From assembly GCF_030418125.1 (NCBI RefSeq), contig NZ_JAUHTR010000001.1, forward strand, positions 434,001-498,000: a stretch of DNA of 64,000 nt, written 5' to 3'. This document shows, piece after piece, positions 1 through 6,700 of this stretch. The DNA is from Fictibacillus fluitans (GTDB taxonomy: Bacteria > Bacillota > Bacilli > Bacillales > Fictibacillaceae). Both the position numbers and the translations under genes were made by a program. Below the pieces are notes generated by a model, which saw only the letters and a program-made list of their open reading frames with translations, did not search any database and was not told the origin of the DNA. The number at the start of each line of letters is the position of its first letter. Position 1 is the stretch's first letter.

Positions 1-57
1 GCCAAAGAAACAATTGAACAATGTGAACAGCAAATAAATGAGGCATTAAAGCCATAA
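1..57 (+). CDS. C-terminal end of an unidentified protein (partial)
   Basis: An open frame enters from the left edge and stops at TAA (55-57), leaving 18 residues rich in Glu and Gln (ends NEALKP). The piece is too short to assign to a family. An intrinsic terminator follows directly, which supports a real gene end on the plus strand. Confidence 0.5.
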   Translation, partial: AKETIEQCEQQINEALKP

Positions 58-64
58 AGAAAGA

Positions 65-91
65 AAAGCCGGAAATTCTCCGGCTTTTTAT
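65..91 (+). terminator. Rho-independent terminator
   Basis: The stem AGCCGGA/TCCGGCT has a 5-nt loop and is followed by a T run. It closes the partial upstream gene and also separates it from the convergent minus-strand operon. Confidence 0.8.
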
Positions 92-99
92 TATGAATA

Positions 100-378
100 T
101 TAAACGGTAAGTTCGACTTCAAGATCATTTACATAGGCATACGCTTTTTTCTTGGTCGTAATGTTGTTTTCTTTAAAACCTTCAAGGAGGGCAATATAAT
201 AACTGCCATCGAATTCCCGCTGGATCTTAAGGGTGATTTCGATCGATATACTGACCATGTAATCACTCATACCGGTGAAGTGCTTTCCGAATTCAATAAA
301 TGCTGTATCGCTTTCTTTCAATTTAATCCCTTTTGATTCAAGGTGCTGGAAATAGTCCTGGATTGAAAACTGCGACAA
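100..378 (-). CDS. DUF6123-like small protein
   Basis: This is a small cytoplasmic protein of about 92 residues with no known function. It resembles the DUF6123 family of Bacillaceae (core 'YFQHLESKGIKL...FIEFGKHFT...SIEITLKIQ'), and that match is from memory. The frame stays open to a TTG at 423. I prefer TTG at 378 because GGGG lies a few bases upstream of it and the family normally starts just before the YFQ(H/Y)L segment. It lies downstream of the RNase H-like gene on the same strand, so the two are probably co-transcribed. There are no membrane segments or Cys motifs. Confidence 0.6.
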   Translation of the reverse strand: MSQFSIQDYFQHLESKGIKLKESDTAFIEFGKHFTGMSDYMVSISIEITLKIQREFDGSYYIALLEGFKENNITTKKKAYAYVNDLEVELTV

Positions 379-435
379 AATACCCCATCCCATTCTAAAA
401 AAGTTCCATTTAAATTGTATCAACCCAAAATGACT

Positions 436-1098
436 TTAATCAATGATTTCTTTTTTTCCGTGAATGATATTGCCGTTCAATGCCTGAGTGGCCAGGCTAT
501 CTGCCTCTTTATTTTCATTTCGGTTCAAAAGTTCATAGACAGGCTGGAGCCCGAGTTTTTTTATTTTTTCCTCGATCCTGTCCATCCATCGCTGAAGGTC
601 TTCTTCATAGCAAGGCCATTCGCCGCTCATCTGATGGATCACACCCATTGAATCGCCTTTAATTGTTACGGAAGTATGGTGAACGCCCAGTGCGTCCAAC
701 TTATTGACAAGAAGCCAGAGAGCCGCATATTCCGATTCACTGTTGGATGCGATTTCGTCGAACGCAGCATTGGTGCGCACCCGGTATTGCTTGTGGCTTT
801 GTGTATAATAAATAGCCACCCCCTGGCCGGATTCCCGGCTATCCTTTTGAAAGCCTCCGTCGAAATAAGCAACAATATCCGCCGGCTCTGTTTCAATCAC
901 TGCGACCATTTTTTGAAGCTCTTTCCTGGACCAATAAACACCTGTTTCATCCATAAAGCTTATGTTGCCGAGTCGGCCTGTTTTCTCAATGTCAGCTGCA
1001 AGCAGGACCGCCTGCCCAACTGTAACCGGGTCTGAAACAAATCGAATTTTTTCTTTCGACTTTGCAGGTTTGTATTCCCATTCCAGTGTCAGTTTCAA
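436..1098 (-). CDS. RNase H-like (reverse-transcriptase-like) protein, YpeP type
   Basis: An N-terminal segment of about 75 residues precedes an RNase H fold. The fold shows FDGG, a Glu in SESEYAAL, Asp in KGDS, and a terminal Asp in ENKEADSLA. These match the acidic residues that bind metal in RNase HI-like enzymes. The likely activity is cleavage of RNA in RNA-DNA hybrids, though YpeP-type proteins are poorly studied. The frame is open from a GTG at 1113. GGAGGT at 1111-1106 lies only 1 nt from the ATG at 1104 but 7 nt from the TTG at 1098, so TTG is the preferred start (220 aa). It shares a strand with the small gene ending at 100. A second RNase H-like gene lies divergently at 1182. Confidence 0.75.
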   Translation of the reverse strand: MKLTLEWEYKPAKSKEKIRFVSDPVTVGQAVLLAADIEKTGRLGNISFMDETGVYWSRKELQKMVAVIETEPADIVAYFDGGFQKDSRESGQGVAIYYTQSHKQYRVRTNAAFDEIASNSESEYAALWLLVNKLDALGVHHTSVTIKGDSMGVIHQMSGEWPCYEEDLQRWMDRIEEKIKKLGLQPVYELLNRNENKEADSLATQALNGNIIHGKKEIID

Positions 1099-1181
1099 AA
1101 CCATGACCTCCACTCTTAAGTTAATCTCCTACCTTATTGTATCCCATTTGGCTATAATAGAACTATCAGGAGGGATGATAT

Positions 1182-1580
1182 GTGATTGAAGTTTATATTG
1201 ACGGAGCAAGCGCGGGAGACCCGGGGCCGTCCGGTGCGGGAATCTTCATAAAACTGGGAAACGGGAAGGTGGAACAGCACAGCATTCCGCTTGGCTGCCT
1301 GTCCAACCATGAAGCTGAGTTCAAAGCCTTGCTTCTTGCTCTTGATATTTGTCTGGAAAAGAAGTATGATCCTGTGTCATTCCGAACGGATTCACAGGCG
1401 GTTGAGCGGGCGGTTGATAAACGGTTTGCCAAAGACAAACGATATGACAGCCTTCTTCAGCAGGCGCTCGAAAAGATCGAAGCATTACAATTGTTTTTTA
1501 TCAAATGGATTCCAAGCAAACAGAACAAAGTCGCTGACGATCTTGCCCGCAAGGCGGTTCAGCTGAATAAAATTACATAA
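1182..1580 (+). CDS. ypdQ: RNase HI-family protein YpdQ
   Basis: A 132-residue single-domain RNase H. It begins with the IDGAS motif (Asp6), has a Glu in NHEAEF, an Asp in RTDS, and ends with NKVADDLA, placing the metal-binding acidic residues in the usual order. The start is GTG at 1182 with a clear AGGAGG about 8 nt upstream; an overlapping ATG one base earlier is in another frame. It is divergent from the RNase H-like gene before it and convergent with ypcP. YpdQ of B. subtilis is reported as weakly active or inactive on hybrids, so substrate use here is inferred from the motif only. Confidence 0.8.
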   Translation: MIEVYIDGASAGDPGPSGAGIFIKLGNGKVEQHSIPLGCLSNHEAEFKALLLALDICLEKKYDPVSFRTDSQAVERAVDKRFAKDKRYDSLLQQALEKIEALQLFFIKWIPSKQNKVADDLARKAVQLNKIT

Positions 1581-1611
1581 AAAAAGAGCGGAACATGATC
1601 AGCCCACTCTC
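1576..1611 (-). terminator. Terminator overlapping the end of ypcP
   Basis: On the minus strand the stem GAGTGG/CCGCTC is followed by seven T. The ypcP stop codon (1601-1599) lies in the loop region, so the hairpin overlaps the end of the coding sequence. The plus-strand T content is poor, so it mainly serves ypcP. Confidence 0.6.
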
Positions 1612-2492
1612 ACATTGATTTCAAGTTTGGATAATTCATCTTTTAATAATGAACGATTGACCCGGATCCGGACATCATCAAAATTTAAATCCAGAATACC
1701 AGGGACATCTCTGTATATCTCACAAAGGTCCCGGCTCAGGAACGCCATCTCACGGCCAAGCTGAAGCTTCTTGAAATATCTTTTGTACTTAACATCCAGT
1801 TCATCCACGCATTCATAAATGCCTTCCACGCTTCCGTATTGCTGAACCAGAGGCAATGCGGCTTTCTCGCCGACTCCTGCTACACCGGGGATATTGTCAC
1901 TTTTATCCCCGAGCAATGCTTTCACATCAATCCATTGGGAAGGCTCTATTCCGTATTCATCACGGAAGTCATGCACGGTATATTTAATCTCACCTTTTTT
2001 GGCGGCAATCAGCTGGGAGGTCTTCTCGCATAAAAGCTGCAGCAAGTCACGGTCATTGCTGTAGATGACGCACTCCCCCTGTTTTTCATCACGCCACTTT
2101 TGGGCAAAGGTGCCGATTATATCATCTGCTTCATATCTCGGAATGGTATACTGCGGAAGACCTAACGTATCAAAAAGCGTAACCGCTGTTTCGTACTGCT
2201 GGATCAAAGGTTCAGGAAGCTCATTTCTTGTTCCCTTGTAGTCCTGAAACTTTTCTTTGCGCAATGTTTCATTTCGCTTCACATCCCACGCGATGGCCAG
2301 ATGTGTAGGTTCATGAATTCTTACGAGCTGGAGAAGCTTCTGGATTTTTGCACGCAGGCCATTGGTGAACAAGCCCTGCGAATTGCGCGTGAGCTGATCC
2401 CATTCCTTTCCGTATGCTGTGGCAAAATAACATCTGCTCAGCAAGTTAAACCCATCGATTAACAGCAATTTTTCTTGTGTTTCTTCCGACAT
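1599..2492 (-). CDS. ypcP: 5'-3' exonuclease YpcP (PolI N-domain/FEN family)
   Basis: This matches the stand-alone 5'-nuclease related to the N-terminal domain of DNA polymerase I. LLLIDGFNLL at the N terminus, YEADDIIGT, SNDRDLLQL and the helix-hairpin-helix region LLGDKSDNIPGVAGVGEK are all visible, with metal-binding Asp residues intact. It should remove RNA primers and flaps during lagging-strand maturation and repair. Length is about 297 aa, as in B. subtilis. The frame extends to an ATG at 2504, but the ribosome site sits too close to it, so the ATG at 2492 (MSEETQEK) is preferred. A dispersed repeat and an ncRNA lie upstream. Confidence 0.9.
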   Translation of the reverse strand: MSEETQEKLLLIDGFNLLSRCYFATAYGKEWDQLTRNSQGLFTNGLRAKIQKLLQLVRIHEPTHLAIAWDVKRNETLRKEKFQDYKGTRNELPEPLIQQYETAVTLFDTLGLPQYTIPRYEADDIIGTFAQKWRDEKQGECVIYSNDRDLLQLLCEKTSQLIAAKKGEIKYTVHDFRDEYGIEPSQWIDVKALLGDKSDNIPGVAGVGEKAALPLVQQYGSVEGIYECVDELDVKYKRYFKKLQLGREMAFLSRDLCEIYRDVPGILDLNFDDVRIRVNRSLLKDELSKLEINVRVG

Positions 2493-2553
2493 ACTTTCCA
2501 CCATCCCACCAATAATAAAAGGCTGTGTTTCATAACCGTTGCTGTCTGGAGTG

Positions 2554-2680
2554 GTTGATTCCCGTTCCAGGCTGCTCGCTTTCCGCGGGCGGGCGCTGAG
2601 CCCTGCCGGCGTAAACGCCTCCTAGGTCTCATCTGTACCGCTGTTCCCGCCGGAGTCTCCCACCTTTCTCTCCAATCAAC
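2554..2680. repeat. Dispersed Bacillaceae-type intergenic repeat
   Basis: About 127 bp bounded by the inverted ends GTTGATT and AATCAAC. Inside are the GC-rich blocks CGCTTTCCGCGGGCGGGCGC and GTTCCCGCCGGAGTCTC, and a small GGCG-TAAA-CGCC hairpin. From memory this matches a short repeat scattered between genes in many Bacillaceae. Only this copy was noticed in the window. It has no ORF. Whether it acts as RNA, a REP-like element or a passive repeat is unknown. Confidence 0.65.
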
Positions 2681-2741
2681 TAACAATGATGATGTAGCAA
2701 AAGGTTCTCGAAGCTCACAACAAGTTTAGAAAAACGCCTAA

Positions 2742-2967
2742 TAAAAAAACTTATTTTACCCATAGAAGTAAAATAAGCTTGTTATGTATATCCGCTTTGC
2801 CGTAGCTCATCCTGTCTTAAAAACCCGTTCTCACAGGTGGGTATCCGCAGCGGTCTTTTCACCTTCCTCTGCGTAATGGAGAGGCACGGTGTATTCAACC
2901 AGTCATTTAAGATTCCCGTATTACTCATATCGGTTTAAGACAAAATAAGAGCCACTAACATCGCAGA
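2742..2967 (-). ncRNA. Structured non-coding RNA, identity unresolved (6S-like rod?)
   Basis: The region has its own sigma-A promoter (2973-3001) and a strong terminator: stem CTTATTTTAC/GTAAAATAAG then seven T, at about 2775-2742. Between them no ORF fits. The RNA can fold as a long rod. Outer TCTGC pairs with GCGGA, then GTGGCTC with GAGCTAC, then TTGTCTTAAA with TTTAAGACAG. Inner hairpins are CCTCT/AGAGG and AGGTG/CACCT. The rod body is about 177 nt (2791-2967). The overall shape recalls 6S RNA of Firmicutes, but I could not confirm a sequence match. It is not RNase P, tmRNA or SRP RNA, whose conserved blocks are absent. Confidence 0.7.
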
Positions 2968-2972
2968 ATGTA

Positions 2973-3001
2973 ATTATAACTCCAAAGCTTGATTTTGTAA
3001 A
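2973..3001 (-). promoter_or_regulatory. Sigma-A promoter of the ncRNA
   Basis: On the minus strand there is TTTACA (3001-2996), a 17-nt spacer, and a perfect TATAAT (2978-2973). Transcription should begin near 2967. It lies just after the stop codon of the small gene at 3007-3147. Confidence 0.85.
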
Positions 3002-3006
3002 TAATC

Positions 3007-3147
3007 TTACTTTGTTTTCTTGCCGTGGCGGTGATTTTCCCTTTGCTGTTCATCAATGGCAGCAAATTCTGTATCACTGCGCTGTTCCATTTTCTTTGCG
3101 TTATTGTTACGCTGGGCATTGGCATTTCCTTTTTTCTGTTTTCCCAA
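3007..3147 (-). CDS. Small basic protein, candidate small acid-soluble spore protein
   Basis: A 46-codon ORF missed at usual length cut-offs. It starts at TTG (3147) with AGGAG 9 nt upstream. The product begins MGKQKKGNANAQ, is rich in Asn, Gln, Lys and Arg, and has no hydrophobic core. It contains DTEFAAID, which resembles the TEFA site cut by the germination protease GPR in gamma-type SASPs, and the NAQ..N..A pattern recalls the same family. A promoter-like TTGACT-17-TATTCT precedes it. The assignment to SASPs is an inference; a DUF3941-like small protein is an alternative. Confidence 0.5.
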   Translation of the reverse strand: MGKQKKGNANAQRNNNAKKMEQRSDTEFAAIDEQQRENHRHGKKTK

Positions 3148-3263
3148 TGTGGTCAGCTCCTGTATATAGAATATACCTATGTTTCCCGGAAGTCAAAAAA
3201 AGAATCCTCCTTATAATTTTCCTCATAATGGCAATCCTATGTAGTAAAAGGAGGCTGATATTT

Positions 3264-3515
3264 ATGGCTAATGCTTATTTATGCCCTAACTGCAAAACGA
3301 ACCGCACACGGTTTAACATCATCGATCAAGTTCCACAATCAGTGAAACTGGATCCTGCCACCGGCTCCATTGTCAACCAGTATAACAGCAATGAAGAGCT
3401 TGATCCTTTTCATATCCCCTACAACGGAGCCAATAAACTGATTCAATGTGCTACTTGCGGCGTAGTGGGTGAAGAAGAGACTTTTGTGAAACGGGCTCAA
3501 AATAACCCTCTCTAG
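3264..3515 (+). CDS. Small zinc-ribbon protein, unknown function
   Basis: 83 residues starting at ATG behind AAAAGGAGG. CPNC near the N terminus (residues 7-10) and CATC near residue 62 form a likely four-Cys zinc ribbon separated by a Pro/Asn-rich linker. There is no signal peptide or membrane segment. It could bind RNA, DNA or protein; nothing in the context decides. It stands alone and is closed by a terminator. Confidence 0.65.
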   Translation: MANAYLCPNCKTNRTRFNIIDQVPQSVKLDPATGSIVNQYNSNEELDPFHIPYNGANKLIQCATCGVVGEEETFVKRAQNNPL

Positions 3516-3546
3516 AAGATGAACAGTCTTGTTCATCTTTTTTTAT
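3515..3546 (+). terminator. Rho-independent terminator
   Basis: The stem AGATGAAC/GTTCATCT with a 6-nt loop is followed by a run of T, just after the zinc-ribbon gene. Confidence 0.85.
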
Positions 3547-3613
3547 TGCAATAAAGGAGAATCCCCTTTTGTCACGAACTCATAATGAAATGAGACTAGA
3601 GGAGGATAAATGA

Positions 3614-4000
3614 TTGTCTGTTAGAAATTCTGATTCCCATCTTTTTAAGATTCCAAACTGCCAAATCGAAAAAAAAGAGTATCAAATCGTTTCTCAGTAT
3701 TATGAAAATGAATCCTTCGCCTACAGAACCTTTATTGTGACTCAATCAGGAATGCCTTATCTGCTGTATGAGCTGGCCATCACCTATGAAGCCGTGTATA
3801 AGCTGAGCCATTTTTTCCCTCTTTATACTCCCTCTTTCCTGCTTCCTCTCGGACTTAATTTTGTATATGACATGCTCAAAACACCTTGCCCACCCCATAC
3901 CTCTTCTTTAATCACCAAAGAACACGTTTCATCTTTAACCATCCATTGGCGCTCCCTCCCGCCTATAAATGATCCTTTACATGAACTTTCTTCACTATGA
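3614..4000 (+). CDS. Hypothetical 128-residue protein
   Basis: I do not recognise this protein. It begins at TTG (3614) with GGAGG 8 nt upstream. An ATG at 3610 is in another frame and stops after four codons. The middle (about residues 45-85) is rich in Tyr, Phe, Leu and Pro and is mildly hydrophobic but not clearly a membrane helix. The C-terminal part is Ser/Pro-rich. It is convergent with yodQ, and the two stops are 13 nt apart. The ribosome site supports translation; function is unknown. Confidence 0.5.
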   Translation: MSVRNSDSHLFKIPNCQIEKKEYQIVSQYYENESFAYRTFIVTQSGMPYLLYELAITYEAVYKLSHFFPLYTPSFLLPLGLNFVYDMLKTPCPPHTSSLITKEHVSSLTIHWRSLPPINDPLHELSSL

Positions 4001-4013
4001 AGCAACGGACCTG

Positions 4014-5303
4014 TTACTTTTCCTTTTCAAGAAGCTCTTTTTGCTGTGGCTGACTGGCTACCCCGCACCAGTCCATAACAGTTAAAGTTATCATGGCTGC
4101 AGCCTCAAAAATCTTATCCAGTTCGATGTATTCATCCGGGTAATGGGCGACAGAAGTGACGCCTGGCCCAAATACAATACTTGGCGTTTGCCCCACTGCT
4201 GTTAAAAGACCGCCGTCTGTTCCCCAGGGCGATGCTTCAATAACCGGCTCGTTTCCTGAGATGTCCCTGAAGCGTTTCTTGAGCAGCTGCATCAACTCAT
4301 GTTCAGTATCTATTGCGCCGGGAAGCCATTGTGCTCCGAACCATTCCACACGAGGAGGGTGCCCCGTCAGCCATTCGTCTTGTATACTCGACATTCTGTC
4401 TTCAAACTCTTTTTTAACTTGCTCAAGGGTTTCATCAGGAGCAACACCAATTCTCCCTTCGATCACAATGCAGTCAGGGACTGAAGATGGCCAATCACCG
4501 CCTGAAATTTTGCCAAGGTTGATTGGAACGGGGATAGGTATCTTTTCATACAAAGGATTGGTGATTCTTTCATTTCTCGTTTTCTCCAGCTGCTGGATTT
4601 CCTGTATGACAACTATTGCCTTTTCAAAGGCACTTACTCCTTCATACCGGGTACCGCCGTGAGCGGAACGACCGAAAACATGAATTCTGAACCACATGGA
4701 GCCCTGCTGGGTAGGGAAAATTTTCATGTTTGTCGGTTCAGGAATAATGGCCGCATCTGCTGTGTAGCCTCTTAAAATGGCGGCAAGTGTCCCTGCTCCC
4801 CCGCTTTCCTCTTCCATCACACTGTGAAAGATAACATCACCTTTTAATTCCAGTTTCAGGTCCTTGATGCATTCCATCGCAAGCAGCAGACAGAGATTGC
4901 CTCCTTTCATATCTGTGGCCCCTCTGCCATACAGCTTTCCATCCTGAATCGATCCGCTATAAGGATCGTGTTCCCACTGTTTTATATCGCCCGGAGGTAC
5001 AACATCCACATGGCCATTGAGAACAACTGACCGGCCGCCTCCTGTGCCTTTGATCACTGCCGCTACATTGGGACTGTTTGAAAAATCAGTTCGTGTGGCA
5101 CAGAAATAAGGGTGATTAAGAAATTCCTCCTCGTCCGGATGCCATAGATCCACTTCACAGCCCATCTCTTCCAGCTTTTTAGCAACCAGCAGCTGCACCT
5201 CTTTTTCATTGCCCTGTTCACTGTTCTTTCGCACCATTTCCTGAAGAAACGAGATGGCCTCCGGTTTTTTCCTTATCATCCATTTTTGAATGGTCTCCTG
5301 CAT
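4014..5303 (-). CDS. yodQ: M20-family deacylase YodQ of the kam operon
   Basis: A 429-residue ArgE/DapE-type metallohydrolase. The metal-site motif GHVDVVPPGD, the following DMKGG and the catalytic EEESGG are present, as is a dimerisation insert with SAHGGTRYEG. In the lysine 2,3-aminomutase pathway it is proposed to remove the acetyl group put on by the beta-lysine acetyltransferase. It is the last gene of kamA-yokU-yodT-yodS-yodR-yodQ, 26 nt after yodR, and starts at ATG behind GGAGGG. A short imperfect hairpin (AAGCAAC/GTTACTT) overlaps its stop codon. Confidence 0.85.
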   Translation of the reverse strand: MQETIQKWMIRKKPEAISFLQEMVRKNSEQGNEKEVQLLVAKKLEEMGCEVDLWHPDEEEFLNHPYFCATRTDFSNSPNVAAVIKGTGGGRSVVLNGHVDVVPPGDIKQWEHDPYSGSIQDGKLYGRGATDMKGGNLCLLLAMECIKDLKLELKGDVIFHSVMEEESGGAGTLAAILRGYTADAAIIPEPTNMKIFPTQQGSMWFRIHVFGRSAHGGTRYEGVSAFEKAIVVIQEIQQLEKTRNERITNPLYEKIPIPVPINLGKISGGDWPSSVPDCIVIEGRIGVAPDETLEQVKKEFEDRMSSIQDEWLTGHPPRVEWFGAQWLPGAIDTEHELMQLLKKRFRDISGNEPVIEASPWGTDGGLLTAVGQTPSIVFGPGVTSVAHYPDEYIELDKIFEAAAMITLTVMDWCGVASQPQQKELLEKEK

Positions 5304-5329
5304 AAGATCCCTCCTGCTTTTAGATTTGA

Positions 5330-5992
5330 TTATTGAAAGGACACAACCTGATTGCCAATTTCAAGAGCGGCACCCGTTGATTCCACTACTTCCTCTATCG
5401 AGTGTGGATGCATGACTTCTCTAAGGACAAGCTTTTCATCCGCGATGTCAATTACTGCCTTTTCGGTAATGATCATATGAGCTCCCTTTTTCACCGTGAG
5501 CGGCAATTTGCATTCTTTCACGATTTTCGGATTCCCCTCTTTATCGGTATGGTTCATCAGCACAATGACTTTTTTTGATTTTTGGGCAAGATCAATCGCT
5601 CCTCCCATACCTGGCACTCTTTTTCCAGGAACGATCCAGTTGGCGATATCTCCTTGTTCACTTACTTCAAGAGCCCCCAGCACAGTTATATCGAGCAGGC
5701 CACGGCGGATAATCCCAAATGCCGTGGCGCTGTCGAAATAAGAAGCCCCCGCGATCAATGTCACAGGATATCCTCCGGCATTGGAAAGATTGCCATCTTC
5801 TTTTCCGGGCGGCGGAGATCCACCCATGCCGAGAATGCCGTTCTCCGTGTGCAGCATTACTCCATAGTTTCCTGGAATATAATCCGCAACGAGTGTGGGA
5901 ATACCGATTCCTAAATTGACAATCATCCCCCGCTGAATTTCCAGGGCTGCTCTTCTCGCTATTTGGTGTCTTGTTTCAGTTCCCAGACCCAT
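5330..5992 (-). CDS. yodR: CoA-transferase subunit B, YodR
   Basis: About 220 residues of the beta subunit of a two-subunit 3-oxoacid-type CoA-transferase. HTENGILGMGG, with the Glu expected to form the CoA thioester intermediate, is clear, as is the glycine-rich LGIGIPT segment. It works with YodS to activate the 3-keto intermediate of beta-lysine breakdown as a CoA ester. The frame is open from 6055, but the start is set at ATG 5992 (MGLGTETR), which fits family length and has GGGGTGG upstream. It therefore overlaps the end of yodS by 34 nt, suggesting translational coupling. Confidence 0.85.
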   Translation of the reverse strand: MGLGTETRHQIARRAALEIQRGMIVNLGIGIPTLVADYIPGNYGVMLHTENGILGMGGSPPPGKEDGNLSNAGGYPVTLIAGASYFDSATAFGIIRRGLLDITVLGALEVSEQGDIANWIVPGKRVPGMGGAIDLAQKSKKVIVLMNHTDKEGNPKIVKECKLPLTVKKGAHMIITEKAVIDIADEKLVLREVMHPHSIEEVVESTGAALEIGNQVVSFQ

Positions 5993-6684
5993 TTCCAGTC
6001 CACCCCTTTGCTTTGGACGATATAATCCACAAAGACACCCGGTGTTACCACACATTCCGGATCCAGCTGTCCTGCAGGCACTATTTCTTCCACCTCTGCT
6101 ATGGTGATATTACCAGCCATGGCTACCAGCGGATTTGTGTTTCGTGCGCTCTTGTCATAGATGAGATTGCCATACGTATCCGCCTGTTTGGCATAAACAA
6201 TGGAAACATCTGCTGTGAGAGCGGGTTCAACCATAAACGTTTTTTCTTCAACCTCCACTGTCTGCTTTCCCTTTTCCACAATGGTGCCAAATCCTACATC
6301 CACAAGAATACCGCCAAGGCCCATACCACCCGCCCTGATCTTTTCAGCAAGCGTTCCCTGAGGTATGAATTCCACAGCGAGTTCTCCATTTTGCATCTGT
6401 TTGCCCGCTTCCGGATTGGAACCAATGTGGGAGGCGATCAACCGGGAGACGCGCTTTTCCGTAATCAGTTTTCCGGGGCCAATCCAGGGGAAACCTGTAT
6501 CGTTGCTGATCATATAGATGTCCTTAATTTGTTTATCAATCATTACATTGATCAGGCCGGGCGGAGCGCCAACTCCTCCGAACCCGCCGACCATCAGCGT
6601 CATCCCGTCAAAGAAATGAGAAGCTGCTTCCTCTAACGACAGCTGTTTTATTTTTAATGGACCCTGTTTTGACTGGGAAACCAT
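5959..6684 (-). CDS. yodS: CoA-transferase subunit A, YodS
   Basis: A 241-residue alpha subunit of the same CoA-transferase. The family motif GGFGGVGAPP, near residue 33, binds CoA, and FIPQGTLAEKIRAGGMGLGG follows. It forms a heteromer with YodR. The start ATG is preceded by GGAGGG about 10 nt upstream. It lies 16 nt after yodT and overlaps yodR. Assignment to the kam pathway rests on the operon; on sequence alone it could be taken for an acetoacetate CoA-transferase subunit. Confidence 0.85.
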   Translation of the reverse strand: MVSQSKQGPLKIKQLSLEEAASHFFDGMTLMVGGFGGVGAPPGLINVMIDKQIKDIYMISNDTGFPWIGPGKLITEKRVSRLIASHIGSNPEAGKQMQNGELAVEFIPQGTLAEKIRAGGMGLGGILVDVGFGTIVEKGKQTVEVEEKTFMVEPALTADVSIVYAKQADTYGNLIYDKSARNTNPLVAMAGNITIAEVEEIVPAGQLDPECVVTPGVFVDYIVQSKGVDWKWVWELKQDTK

Positions 6685-6700
6685 GGTGACTCATCCCTCC

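Noticed and set aside
2742-2967. RNase P RNA, tmRNA, SRP RNA or T-box
   Set aside because: The conserved blocks of these RNAs (for example GAGGAAAGTCC, the tmRNA tRNA-like ends, the T-box GGGTGG) are not present.
3012-3263. Upstream extension of the zinc-ribbon ORF
   Set aside because: It runs antisense through the SASP-like gene, while ATG 3264 has a strong ribosome site.
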